Origin: Bacteroidales bacterium
GTDB taxonomy: Bacteria; Bacteroidota; Bacteroidia; Bacteroidales; F082
Length of the DNA stretch: 64,000 nt
Direction: 5' to 3'
Assembly: GCA_900769945.1 (NCBI GenBank)
Contig: CAAGIO010000022.1
Span: 155,798-219,797, forward strand
A model generated the notes under the pieces. The model was not told where the DNA came from, ran no database searches, and was given only the letters and a program-made list of their open reading frames with translations. How positions within the stretch are numbered: position 1 is the first letter of the stretch; each line of letters starts with the position of its first letter. The position numbers and the translations under genes were made by a program. Below, piece by piece: positions 34,903 to 42,911 of the stretch.

Positions 34903-36141
34903 ATGAGACGATTCCTTGTCCTACACTCCTCGTTACAAAACCATTCGTTTGTAAAACGTGAGTATGACGGTCTTCTCAATATCCTTGCCTCCGACTTTGA
35001 TGCCCAATTCGATTTCTTAGATAACCTTGAATCGCTTCCCAGCTCATCGAAATACGAGGATTTTATCATCTCTACCGGAGGTGTTGAGAATATCTTTCTC
35101 GACTTGTTGAAAAGGAATTTGGTGGGAACTAACGTCACCCTCATCGCTGACGGCCGCTTTAATTCTTTAGCCGCCTCGATGGAGATTCTTACCTATCTGA
35201 ACTACAACAATATAAAGGCTTTTATTGCCTATGGCTCTAATGAGGAGATTTCTGCTCGTCTGAAGGAGCACCCTAATGTTGACTTCGTTAATGAGCAATG
35301 TGGTAGTGCCGCTCTCTCCTTGTCCGGTGACAAGATTGCGGTTTTCGGGGAGCCTTCCGACTGGCTTATCGCAAGCAATGTTGACAGGGATTTCCTTAAA
35401 CAGAAATTTAATATCGACTTTGTTGACATCCCTCTTGACACCCTTTTCAGACGTTTCTCGCTTATTGATGATAATATGGTTGAATTTCTTGCTGCTGATT
35501 TTCAAGCTGTTACATCAAGAGGAGAAACCACTGAAAGAGACCTTCTCGACTCTTTGAAAATTTATCTCGCGATAAACCAGATTTGTCAGGAGAACAACTG
35601 CACTTGTGCCACTGTAAGATGTTTCAGTATTATCGAGAAATTGAAGGCTACGGGCTGCCTCGCCTTGGCGCTGCTGAACGACGAAGGCATCGATGCCGCC
35701 TGTGAAGGTGATTTGCAGTCACTCTTGTCGATGATTCTCGTGCGACGCGTTACGGGAATGCCGTCTTTCATGGCCAATCCTTCCGCTATGTCGAAAGAAA
35801 ATCATACTACCACCTTCGCGCACTGTACCGTTCCTACAACTATGTGCCGACGCTATGGCTTCCGCTCCCACTTTGAGTCTCAATGCGGATTGGCCGTTGC
35901 CGGCGAGTTCTCCCCGTCAGAGGTTTATACTATCTTTAAATGGGGCGGCGAGAAACTTGACAGATTCTTCGTCGAAGAAGCCGTCTCTGTTGTAGCTCCT
36001 TCTAACGAAAACTTGTGCAGATCGCAACTTACCTTGAATTTTTATAATCCAGAATACATGCTCAATAATCCTATCGGTAACCATCATATTATCGTAAAAG
36101 GTGCTTTCGCCGATAAATTGCGCACTGCTTTGAAGAGATAA
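34903..36141 (+). CDS. L-fucose isomerase-like protein
   Basis: A 412-residue protein that resembles the fucose/arabinose isomerase superfamily. It has an N-terminal domain of alternating beta strands, an acidic segment LALALLNDEGIDAACEGDLQSLLSMILV with the Glu/Asp pattern of the metal site, and a C-terminal GNHHIIVKGAFADKL that resembles the isomerase His region. Simple sugar isomerisation is not demonstrated for this branch. It is translated with the FKBP gene (1-base gap). No sugar-catabolism genes flank it. Confidence 0.65.
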   Translation: MRRFLVLHSSLQNHSFVKREYDGLLNILASDFDAQFDFLDNLESLPSSSKYEDFIISTGGVENIFLDLLKRNLVGTNVTLIADGRFNSLAASMEILTYLNYNNIKAFIAYGSNEEISARLKEHPNVDFVNEQCGSAALSLSGDKIAVFGEPSDWLIASNVDRDFLKQKFNIDFVDIPLDTLFRRFSLIDDNMVEFLAADFQAVTSRGETTERDLLDSLKIYLAINQICQENNCTCATVRCFSIIEKLKATGCLALALLNDEGIDAACEGDLQSLLSMILVRRVTGMPSFMANPSAMSKENHTTTFAHCTVPTTMCRRYGFRSHFESQCGLAVAGEFSPSEVYTIFKWGGEKLDRFFVEEAVSVVAPSNENLCRSQLTLNFYNPEYMLNNPIGNHHIIVKGAFADKLRTALKR

Positions 36142-36174
36142 TCTCACTTCCTTGGGATTATCTCTCTTTTTTTT
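36135..36174 (+). terminator. Terminator after the fucose-isomerase-like gene
   Basis: A 9-bp stem GAGATAATC / GATTATCTC followed by TCTTTTTTTT; the stem includes the stop codon of the gene. Confidence 0.85.
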
Positions 36175-36264
36175 ATTTCTTATCTGTTTGATTATCTTTC
36201 TAATACCGTTTTATTTTATTCCTACGGCAAAATTTTTTCGTTTTTTTTACTTTTTCTCTTGCAT

Positions 36265-36280
36265 GTTACTAATAAGTAAC
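36265..36280 (+). promoter_or_regulatory. Palindromic operator before the TetR gene
   Basis: GTTACTAATAAGTAAC has perfect 6-bp arms around a 4-base centre. It ends one base before the -7 box, inside the promoter spacer, where a bound TetR dimer would block transcription of its own gene. Confidence 0.6.
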
Positions 36281-36281
36281 A

Positions 36282-36289
36282 TATTTTTG
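36282..36289 (+). promoter_or_regulatory. -7 promoter box of the TetR gene
   Basis: TATTTTTG, 15 bases before the ATG at 36305 and next to the palindrome at 36265-36280. Confidence 0.65.
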
Positions 36290-36304
36290 CAGAAAATTTC
36301 AGAC

Positions 36305-36925
36305 ATGAAAAAGAACAGAGAAAACACAGAAAAGAAGATTATAGATGCGGCTTATGCAATAATTGAAAGAGATGGTTTCGAATCATTAGGAATTAACGCT
36401 GTAGCAAAAGAGGCGGAAGTGTCGAAAGTATTGATTTACAGATATTTCAACTCGTTAGAAGGCTTGATTACAAGAGTAATATCAGCCAATGACTTTTGGA
36501 AGGGGCTTCCAAGCTTACCAATAAATGAAATGTCGGCTGAAGGAAGAATCAAGGATATTTTTTACCATAAGGCATTATTATTAAAAGAAAACACTGTGGT
36601 ACGCAAGTTTTACCGTTGGAGGCTTGTATCAGAAAATGCAAGGGCTTTCGATTTAAAGTCGGAACGAGAGGAGAGGGGCTGGGAAATGTTGTACAAGTTA
36701 TGCGCTGCAATAGGAATAACAATGGAGGACTCGAAGAAGATTGCTACAATTATTAATTATGCCATTGACCATATTGCCATTACTTACGACATAGATGACG
36801 AGAAAGGCATCAGAGGTCTTAACTTGCATGACGACAACGAATGGGCAAGTTATCTGCAATGTGTTGAAGATACAATAGATTTGTTATTAAGGCAATATAA
36901 GAAGGATTTAAAAAAGCCGGTTTAA
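36305..36925 (+). CDS. TetR/AcrR-family transcriptional regulator
   Basis: A 206-residue repressor-type protein. The N-terminal helix-turn-helix is clear (KKIIDAAYAIIERDGFESLGINAVAKEAEVSKVLIYRYFNSLEGLI, residues about 9-53). The C-terminal ligand domain is helical and unique. A 6-bp-arm palindrome in its own promoter suggests autoregulation. The ATG at 36305 is preferred over the longer frame to 36152, whose N terminus would be an unrelated hydrophobic stretch covering the promoter. The next genes (LiaF-like onward) are candidate targets, but no second palindrome was found. Confidence 0.9.
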   Translation: MKKNRENTEKKIIDAAYAIIERDGFESLGINAVAKEAEVSKVLIYRYFNSLEGLITRVISANDFWKGLPSLPINEMSAEGRIKDIFYHKALLLKENTVVRKFYRWRLVSENARAFDLKSEREERGWEMLYKLCAAIGITMEDSKKIATIINYAIDHIAITYDIDDEKGIRGLNLHDDNEWASYLQCVEDTIDLLLRQYKKDLKKPV

Positions 36926-37123
36926 AGAAGGAGATATTACCATTAAGGAATGAACAAGGCTGCCAACTTCGGATTATGTTGTAGGAGCTGACGCATTCAA
37001 TTTTCACCAATCTTTATAAAGACATTGTGTCATGATAATTTTGAAAAATGATTTAACGCGACAAATTTTATTAACAAAAATTGAAAATAATTATTGAGGA
37101 AATAACTAATAAATTTTAAGGAA
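36926..37123. other. Intergenic region between TetR and LiaF-like genes
   Basis: 198 bases without a gene. It holds a weak -7-like TAATTTTG at 37036-37043. A short open stretch reading DYVVGADAFNFHQSL (about 36972-37016) may be a gene remnant, but it is too short to support. Confidence 0.4.
37036..37043 (+). promoter_or_regulatory. Possible -7 box of the LiaF-like operon
   Basis: TAATTTTG fits TAnnTTTG but lies 80 bases before the ATG; no -33 match. Confidence 0.3.
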
Positions 37124-37825
37124 ATGAGTTCAAATTACTGCTTAAAAAACAAGCTTTTCATGGGGATTACATTGATAGTCATTGGTGTAATATGTTTTCT
37201 GAATATCTCTGATATTATCGACTTCAAAGGGTGGTGGACGCTGTTTATCATTCTCCCGTCATTGTTCGGATTGCTCTTTAACAAGAGGAAACTTAACTCT
37301 TTGTTCGGTCTGCTTCTGGGCACCCTTTTGATTCTGTCGGTATATGAGGTCGTTCCTTGGGGTGAATTATGGAAGTATCTTCTTGCACTGACGGCCATAC
37401 TTGTCGGCGTGTCGATACTATTATTTAACAGCAAGATGAGATGCTGCAGTGGGAACGATGTTGAAGTTGATGAATGTGAAACCATGATGAGAGATGGACG
37501 TAACATTAAGGTTTTCAATATAGTTTTCGGGCAGCGCGATATCTGTTTCAAGGAAGAGCCTTTCGATGGAGCAGAGGTCAAGGCGTCATTTGCTGGCGTC
37601 ACCATCGACCTTCGTGATGCTGTTGTCAATGATGGCGCGGTACTTTCAGTCATCTGTAGCTTCGCCGGTGTTGAAGTATTTATCCCGGCTGATGTCGAGG
37701 TGAATGTCATTTCAAATTCTGCATTCGGAGGAGTAGAAAACAACCATAACAGACGTTGCAGCAACACTTCTAAAAAAATATTCATAAAGGCAAACTGCAG
37801 CTTCGGAGGTATCGATATTAAATAG
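37124..37825 (+). CDS. LiaF-like membrane protein (DUF5668 N-terminal region)
   Basis: A 233-residue protein with about four membrane segments in the first ~105 residues (MGITLIVIGVICFLNI, GWWTLFIILPSLFGLLF, LNSLFGLLLGTLLILSV, YLLALTAILVGVSILLF). The C-terminal beta-helix-like domain has repeated phrases (KVFNIVFGQRDI, VKASFAGVTIDLRDA, VICSFAGVEVFIPADVEV, ANCSFGGIDIK). This matches LiaF/cell-wall-stress response C-terminal domains. Related proteins regulate envelope-stress systems; here no LiaRS pair is adjacent. It is the first gene of a run with the flavodoxin. Confidence 0.82.
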   Translation: MSSNYCLKNKLFMGITLIVIGVICFLNISDIIDFKGWWTLFIILPSLFGLLFNKRKLNSLFGLLLGTLLILSVYEVVPWGELWKYLLALTAILVGVSILLFNSKMRCCSGNDVEVDECETMMRDGRNIKVFNIVFGQRDICFKEEPFDGAEVKASFAGVTIDLRDAVVNDGAVLSVICSFAGVEVFIPADVEVNVISNSAFGGVENNHNRRCSNTSKKIFIKANCSFGGIDIK

Positions 37826-37840
37826 TTGGAGATAAAAGCA

Positions 37841-38350
37841 ATGATGACGATAGTATATGTATCAAACGCAGGGCACACCGAACAATATGCTGAGATGCTC
37901 TCACGCAAGACGGGGTTAAAATCTCTAAATATCAATGATGCAGTCAAGATACTGCCTAAGGGAAGCACTATTCTCCTGATGGGCTGGGTGATGGGAGACG
38001 GCATACAAGGTTATAAGAAACTTTGCAAGTTGTTCGATATTAAGGGGATATGTGCTGTTGGCATGAGTAAATACAGCTCTAAACCAGAATCTTTGAGGAA
38101 GACCAACTCTCTTCCTGACGATATGCCCTTGTTCGTACTTCCTGCAGGAATCGATGTTAACAAACTTCACGGATTTTACAAACTTATCATCAAGATGATG
38201 CAGAAAAGCATCTCAAAGAAAAATGGCGAAAAAACCATCTCCGCTGAGGAAAAGGAACTGCACGACATCTTGCTCAACGGAAGGGATTCGGTATCTGACG
38301 AGCATCTTGACGATGTGGAAAAATGGCTCTCACAATATGATTTTTCTTGA
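37841..38350 (+). CDS. Flavodoxin-domain protein
   Basis: A 169-residue protein with a flavodoxin-like start: MTIVYVSNAGHTEQYAEMLSRKTGL is the FMN phosphate-binding loop, with SNAGHTEQ in place of the usual T/SxTGNTxx. STILLMGWVMGDGIQGYKKL and GICAVGMSKYSSKP follow. It is probably an FMN electron carrier or a menaquinone/protoporphyrinogen-type flavodoxin. The frame opens with a TTG at 37826; the ATG pair at 37841/37844 behind GGAGA is preferred. Its stop lies 36 bases before the MerR start. Confidence 0.8.
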   Translation: MMTIVYVSNAGHTEQYAEMLSRKTGLKSLNINDAVKILPKGSTILLMGWVMGDGIQGYKKLCKLFDIKGICAVGMSKYSSKPESLRKTNSLPDDMPLFVLPAGIDVNKLHGFYKLIIKMMQKSISKKNGEKTISAEEKELHDILLNGRDSVSDEHLDDVEKWLSQYDFS

Positions 38351-38371
38351 CTCTTACCTTACGTGATGTTT

Positions 38372-38379
38372 TATTTTTG
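38372..38379 (+). promoter_or_regulatory. -7 promoter box of the MerR gene
   Basis: TATTTTTG, only 6 bases before the ATG at 38386, so the transcript would start at most 2-3 bases before the start codon. A TTG lies at 38347-38349 with a 22-base spacer, longer than usual, as in promoters that MerR proteins untwist. Confidence 0.6.
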
Positions 38380-38385
38380 CAGATT

Positions 38386-39210
38386 ATGAGTTTGAAAAGA
38401 TTAAAAATAGGGGAGTTTTCACGCATTTGCCATGTAACTGTCAGAACCTTAAGGCATTACGAGGAGATTGGTCTTCTTCTCCCTGACTATATTGACGAAT
38501 GGACAAACTACCGTTACTATTCCCTTGTTCAATTTCAGAAGATGCAGGCTATCAACAGGTTGAAGGAGCTTGGGTTTTCTTTGGAAGAAATCAGGGACCT
38601 CTTTGATGACGACACTCATATCCCATCGATAGAGCTTCTGAAGGAGAAAATTGATTCCTGCGACAGAGAGATAAAATCGCTGCAACATAGAAAAAAGTCA
38701 TTGAAAACACTTATTGGATTCTTAAAAAAGAAAAAGAACATGAAAGACGTTACAATTGAGAAACTGCCTTCAATCACGGTCGCCTCGTGCCGCACTACTA
38801 TTGAATCGTATGACGAACTCGGTGCCTTTGTCTGCGACAAGGTGATGCCGGCAATGATAAATGCTTGCTGTAAATGCCCGGAACCCGGCTATTGCTTCAC
38901 CTCTGAGTACGGCCTTGGCTTGAAGGAGCACGCCTTCGAAGTGGAATACTGCGAACAGGTATTGGAAAAAGGCAAGGACTCCGAAATCCTGAAATTCAAG
39001 GAACTGCCCGAAGTCCCGACCGCCGTATGCTTCAAGGCGTTCGGACCTTACAACCGCCTGCATAACAACCTTAACGAAGTGTTAGATTTTGTTAAGAATG
39101 AAGGATACCAGATTTCAGGAACTCCCCGCTTCAGCTTTGTTGATGGTATCTGGAATGAGGAAAATCCTGATAAGTGGCTGACAATAATACAAGTACCAGT
39201 AAAAATTTAA
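38386..39210 (+). CDS. MerR-family regulator with GyrI-like effector domain
   Basis: A 274-residue regulator of the BmrR/BltR type. The MerR DNA-binding head is LKIGEFSRICHVTVRTLRHYEEIGLLLPDYIDEWTNYRYY (residues about 5-45), followed by a coiled coil (IELLKEKIDSCDREIKSLQHRKKSLKTLI) and a GyrI-like multidrug-binding domain (about 125-274). The latter has cysteine-rich CCKCPEPGYC. It would sense an amphipathic drug or metabolite and activate transcription. The gene after it encodes a second, free-standing GyrI-like domain, so the two may share a ligand. Confidence 0.9.
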   Translation: MSLKRLKIGEFSRICHVTVRTLRHYEEIGLLLPDYIDEWTNYRYYSLVQFQKMQAINRLKELGFSLEEIRDLFDDDTHIPSIELLKEKIDSCDREIKSLQHRKKSLKTLIGFLKKKKNMKDVTIEKLPSITVASCRTTIESYDELGAFVCDKVMPAMINACCKCPEPGYCFTSEYGLGLKEHAFEVEYCEQVLEKGKDSEILKFKELPEVPTAVCFKAFGPYNRLHNNLNEVLDFVKNEGYQISGTPRFSFVDGIWNEENPDKWLTIIQVPVKI

Positions 39211-39212
39211 TT

Positions 39213-39866
39213 ATGGCTTTCGATTTTAAAAAGGAATATAAGGAGTTATATCTTCCGTCAAAGAAACCACACATCATTGATGTCCCGCCGATGTCTTTTA
39301 TCTCCGTGAGAGGCAAAGGTGACCCGAATGCTGAGGACGGCGAATATAAGATGTCCGTTCAAATGCTTTATAGTGTGGCGTTTACGATAAAGATGAGCAA
39401 GATGGGAGCCCACAAAATGAATGGATATTTCGATTTCGTGGTGCCACCGCTCGAAGGTCTCTGGAATCATCGCAACGCCGGCACAGACATCTTGGACCTG
39501 TTCGACGGAAATAAAAGCAGCCTCCGCTGGACCAGCATCATACGTGTCCCCGATTTCGTGACCAACGACGAATTTGAATGGGCAAGGAGAGAAGCCGCGA
39601 AAAAGAAGAATCTCGATTTGTCAAAAGTCGAGCTGATTCGCTATGACGAAGGCTTGTGCGTCCAATGTCTGCACGTCGGACATTATGATGACGAACCCGC
39701 AACAATAGATGCTATGCGCGAATATGCTGACAACCAAGGATTTGTTTTTGATAATTCAAACTCAAATCAAAGATTCCATCATGAGATTTACATCAGTAAT
39801 CCTTGTAAAACTGCTCCTGAGAAACTGAAGACTGTGATAAGGTATCCAATTATTAAGAAGTCTTGA
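39213..39866 (+). CDS. Stand-alone GyrI-like domain protein
   Basis: A 217-residue GyrI-like small-molecule-binding protein (KKPHIIDVPPMSFISVRGKGDPNAEDGEYKMSVQMLYSVAFTIKMSKM, then LRWTSIIRVPDFVT). It has no DNA-binding head. Such proteins bind or hydrolyse hydrophobic cations or act as partners of MerR regulators. The ATG at 39213 is two bases after the MerR stop, so the two are co-transcribed. The frame upstream to 39174 overlaps the MerR gene and is not used. Confidence 0.88.
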   Translation: MAFDFKKEYKELYLPSKKPHIIDVPPMSFISVRGKGDPNAEDGEYKMSVQMLYSVAFTIKMSKMGAHKMNGYFDFVVPPLEGLWNHRNAGTDILDLFDGNKSSLRWTSIIRVPDFVTNDEFEWARREAAKKKNLDLSKVELIRYDEGLCVQCLHVGHYDDEPATIDAMREYADNQGFVFDNSNSNQRFHHEIYISNPCKTAPEKLKTVIRYPIIKKS

Positions 39867-39892
39867 TTTTTGTTGTTAAAGATTTTTAAGAG

Positions 39893-40780
39893 ATGGAGAA
39901 TAAAGCGATTTTAGAAACAGAACGTCTCATATTACGGCCTTGGAACATTGATGACACGCCATTCCTCTTCAAATACGCCTCTGACCCTGATGTCGGACCG
40001 AGAGCTGGTTGGCCGCCTCATAACTCATTGGAAGAGAGCCGCCAACTGATAGAGACAATCTTTAATAACGATACGACATGGGCAATGGTGCTTAAAGATG
40101 TTGGCGAGCCCGTCGGCTGCATAGGCTATCTGCGACATAACAACGCCAATATCCCGATAGGTGAGGAGGAAGCGGAAGTTGGTTACTGGGTGGGAAGACC
40201 ATTCTGGAACAATGGATTATGCTCCGAAGCCTTGTCATGCCTTGTAGAATATTGTTTCAACACTTTGGGAATCAAATGTTTGTGGGGTGATTGCTTTACT
40301 GATAACCCATCATCAGCCAGAGTTATGACAAAATGCGGCTTCACTAACTGCCATATCGAACGTAAATGCGAGAGCCTTATCGTTGGAAAAGATAAGCCGG
40401 TGATGCTGTTTAAGTTAGAAAACAAAAATAATATTATCATGAATGAGTTAATTGCATGTTGCGGACTTAATTGTGAGAAATGTGATGCACGTATGGCCAC
40501 AATCAACAACGATGAAGAGCTTCGGAAAAAGACCGCTAAATTTTGGGGCGAATTAAATAACTGCGAAATCAGCCCGGACCAGATTAACTGTTTGGGCTGC
40601 CGTTCCAAAGGGGTCAAGAATGTCTATTGGCATTTATGTGAGATACGTAACTGTGTGATGGAGAATGGTTTTGACACTTGTGGCGACTGTCCTCAGATGG
40701 AGAACTGCTCAATATTATCAAAACTTACGGAACACAACAAGGAGGCGTTATCGAATCTAAAATGCTGCTGTTGTAAATAG
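39893..40780 (+). CDS. GNAT acetyltransferase fused to a DUF3795 cysteine-rich domain
   Basis: A 295-residue chain of two domains that usually occur as separate proteins. Residues about 1-175 form a RimJ/RimL-type GNAT acetyltransferase (TERLILRPWNIDDTPFLFKY, VGYWVGRPFWNNGLCSEAL, NPSSARVMTKCGF). Residues 183-295 form a DUF3795 domain with CCGLNCEKCDA, NCLGCRSKG, CEIRNC, CGDCPQMENC and a CCCC tail, a likely metal-binding module. The join (LENKNNIIMNEL) contains an internal ATG at 40439, where a normal DUF3795 gene would start. This suggests loss of the upstream stop codon. A terminator follows. Confidence 0.85.
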   Translation: MENKAILETERLILRPWNIDDTPFLFKYASDPDVGPRAGWPPHNSLEESRQLIETIFNNDTTWAMVLKDVGEPVGCIGYLRHNNANIPIGEEEAEVGYWVGRPFWNNGLCSEALSCLVEYCFNTLGIKCLWGDCFTDNPSSARVMTKCGFTNCHIERKCESLIVGKDKPVMLFKLENKNNIIMNELIACCGLNCEKCDARMATINNDEELRKKTAKFWGELNNCEISPDQINCLGCRSKGVKNVYWHLCEIRNCVMENGFDTCGDCPQMENCSILSKLTEHNKEALSNLKCCCCK

Positions 40781-40820
40781 TATTTTTAACATATTGGTTA
40801 TTACTCATTAACAAACCGTT

Positions 40821-40858
40821 TCTCACCGATGAATGATATTGTCGGTGAGATTTTTTTT
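40821..40858 (+). terminator. Terminator after the GNAT-DUF3795 gene
   Basis: A perfect 9-bp stem TCTCACCGA / TCGGTGAGA with a 12-base loop, followed by TTTTTTTT. Confidence 0.9.
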
Positions 40859-40921
40859 AACATTGGTGTCTGCCAAACAACAGCAGTTGTTTCCGAGTAG
40901 TTGATTGCGTAACGAGCCATT

Positions 40922-40954
40922 AAAAAAAGCTTGAAGAAGAACCCTCAAGCTTTT
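40922..40954 (-). terminator. Terminator after glmS
   Basis: A perfect 10-bp stem AAAAGCTTGA / TCAAGCTTTT; on the minus strand it runs into TTTTTTTA, 24 bases past the glmS stop. Confidence 0.88.
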
Positions 40955-40977
40955 GATATTGACATTATTCATTAGTA

Positions 40978-42825
40978 TTATTCTACGGTCACCGATTTTG
41001 CGAGGTTCCTTGGCTGGTCAACGTTACAGCCACGCATCACTGCAATGTAATAAGCAAGCAGTTGAAGCGGTATTGTGGCAAGAAGAGGAGAGTAGGTGCA
41101 GACGGTGTCAGGTATTTCAATAACATAGTCCGACATATTTTTGACGAGTTCGTCACCTTCTGTGACTATACTGATAATCTTTCCGTTGCGGGTTTTCACT
41201 TCTTGAACGTTTGACACCACTTTCTCGTAAGTGCTTTTGTTTGTTGCGATAAAAATCACCGGCATATCCTTGTCGATAAGGGCGATAGGGCCGTGTTTCA
41301 TCTCTGCGGCGGGGTATCCTTCTGCGTGGATATATGATATCTCCTTGAGTTTCAGAGCACCTTCAAGGGCGACAGGGAAGTTTTGGAGGCGACCGAGATA
41401 GAGTGCGTTGGTGCAGTCCTTCATCTGAGTGGCTATTTCCTTCACTATGTTGTTGCTTCTTTCTAACGTTGTCTGAATTTTGTCGGGGATAAGGCTCAGC
41501 TCATGGATGAGTTCGACGACCTTTGATTTTGGCAAATAGCCTGTTAGTTCTGAGAGCCGAATGGCGAGCATTGTCAGCACTGTTACTTGGGCGGTGAATG
41601 CCTTGGTAGAGGCGACGCCAATTTCCGGGCCAGCATGGGTGTAAATGCCGGCATCTGTCGCACGTGAGATAGAAGAGCCAATGACGTTGCATATTCCAAG
41701 CACTGTCGCGCCTTTCTCTTTTGCAAGTTGGATGGCTGCGAGAGTGTCGGCTGTCTCTCCCGACTGTGATATGGCAATCACCACGTCGTCAGGGTGTATT
41801 ACCGGGTTACGGTATCTGAACTCAGAGGCATATTCCACCTTCACCCTTATCCCGGAATAAACCTCGATGAGGTAACAACCCACTTGAGCGGCGTGCCAAG
41901 AGGTGCCGCAGGCTACTATAATGATATTGTTTGCATGTAGGAGCTTGCTCTCGTAATCGAATATTCCACCGAGCGTCACGGTGCCAAGCTCAGGGTGAAG
42001 CCTGCCTCTCATGGTGTCTCTCACAGTGTTGGGCTGTTCGTAAATCTCCTTTAACATGAAATGCTCGAATCCTCCCTTCTCAATCGACTGCAGGTCAAGC
42101 TGTAACTTCTTTATTTCCGGGGTCATCTTTACGTTGGTTGTGGTCCTTATCTGAAGATCCTCTCCAAGCTTTATTTTTACAACCTCCTCATCATCAACGT
42201 ATATCACATCTGAAATAACGCCAATCATTGGGGTTGCGTCTGATGCCACATAATATTCGCCATCGCCTACACCAACAACCATAGGGCTGCCTTTGCGAGC
42301 CGCAATCAAAGTGTCGGGATGCCCCTTCTCCATAAGCACAATGGCGTAAGCTCCGTTGACACTGTTAAGCGCGACACGCGTAGCCTCATATAAATCAAGG
42401 TTATGCGTCGTTTTTATCTCTTCAATAAGGTTCACTAACACCTCGGTGTCGGTGCTTGAATGGAACTCATATCCGCGAGAGATAAGCTCTTGTTTTAAGG
42501 TGAGGTAATTCTCGATTATGCCGTTGTGTATCAAGGCGATGTTTCCAGAACGGGAATAATGCGGATGTGCGTTGACATCGTTAGGCTCCCCGTGTGTAGC
42601 CCATCGTGTGTGCGCTATGCCGATGGTTCCGCTAATATCTTTATCCTTTGTAAAACTCTCTAAATCAGATACTTTGCCTTTTGTCTTGTAAATGTTTAAC
42701 TCGTTATCGCTGTTGATAAGACCGATACCGGCACTGTCATAACCTCTATATTCGAGGCGTTTTAACCCATTAATTAATATAGGGTACGCGTCTTTTTGTC
42801 CAATATATGCAACTATTCCACACAT
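40978..42825 (-). CDS. glmS: Glutamine-fructose-6-phosphate aminotransferase (isomerizing)
   Basis: A 615-residue enzyme that makes glucosamine-6-phosphate for peptidoglycan and LPS. The N-terminal nucleophile is Cys2 (MCGIVAYIG), with the glutaminase segment HTRWATHGEPNDVNAHPH. Two SIS isomerase domains follow, and the C terminus is DQPRNLAKSVTVE, identical in pattern to other GlmS proteins. The ATG at 42825 is fixed by the need for Cys2; a -7 box lies at 42857-42864. No glmS ribozyme is expected or seen in the short leader. It is transcribed alone, divergently from the DUF5131 gene. Confidence 0.97.
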   Translation of the reverse strand: MCGIVAYIGQKDAYPILINGLKRLEYRGYDSAGIGLINSDNELNIYKTKGKVSDLESFTKDKDISGTIGIAHTRWATHGEPNDVNAHPHYSRSGNIALIHNGIIENYLTLKQELISRGYEFHSSTDTEVLVNLIEEIKTTHNLDLYEATRVALNSVNGAYAIVLMEKGHPDTLIAARKGSPMVVGVGDGEYYVASDATPMIGVISDVIYVDDEEVVKIKLGEDLQIRTTTNVKMTPEIKKLQLDLQSIEKGGFEHFMLKEIYEQPNTVRDTMRGRLHPELGTVTLGGIFDYESKLLHANNIIIVACGTSWHAAQVGCYLIEVYSGIRVKVEYASEFRYRNPVIHPDDVVIAISQSGETADTLAAIQLAKEKGATVLGICNVIGSSISRATDAGIYTHAGPEIGVASTKAFTAQVTVLTMLAIRLSELTGYLPKSKVVELIHELSLIPDKIQTTLERSNNIVKEIATQMKDCTNALYLGRLQNFPVALEGALKLKEISYIHAEGYPAAEMKHGPIALIDKDMPVIFIATNKSTYEKVVSNVQEVKTRNGKIISIVTEGDELVKNMSDYVIEIPDTVCTYSPLLATIPLQLLAYYIAVMRGCNVDQPRNLAKSVTVE

Positions 42826-42856
42826 AATATAAAATTTATCACTCAATTTTTCATTG

Positions 42857-42864
42857 CAAAAATA
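42857..42864 (-). promoter_or_regulatory. -7 promoter box of glmS
   Basis: Minus-strand TATTTTTG, 31 bases before the start codon. Confidence 0.6.
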
Positions 42865-42899
42865 GAAATATTTTTTTACTAACCGCAATTTTTTTTTAA

Positions 42900-42907
42900 T
42901 ATTTTTG
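42900..42907 (+). promoter_or_regulatory. -7 promoter box of the DUF5131 gene
   Basis: TATTTTTG ends 4 bases before the ATG at 42912, so transcription should start at the start codon itself (leaderless mRNA). Confidence 0.6.
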
Positions 42908-42911
42908 TGCG

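Noticed and set aside
36152..36304. Hydrophobic N-terminal extension of the TetR gene
   Set aside because: It covers the terminator of the preceding gene and the palindrome and promoter of the TetR gene; the ATG at 36305 gives a normal TetR start.
36952..37016. Possible gene remnant reading DYVVGADAFNFHQSL between TetR and LiaF-like genes
   Set aside because: Only about 15 residues in one frame with stops on each side; no family can be recognised.
40978..42870. glmS ribozyme upstream of glmS
   Set aside because: The leader is only about 30 bases and has no ribozyme structure; such ribozymes are known mainly in Firmicutes.
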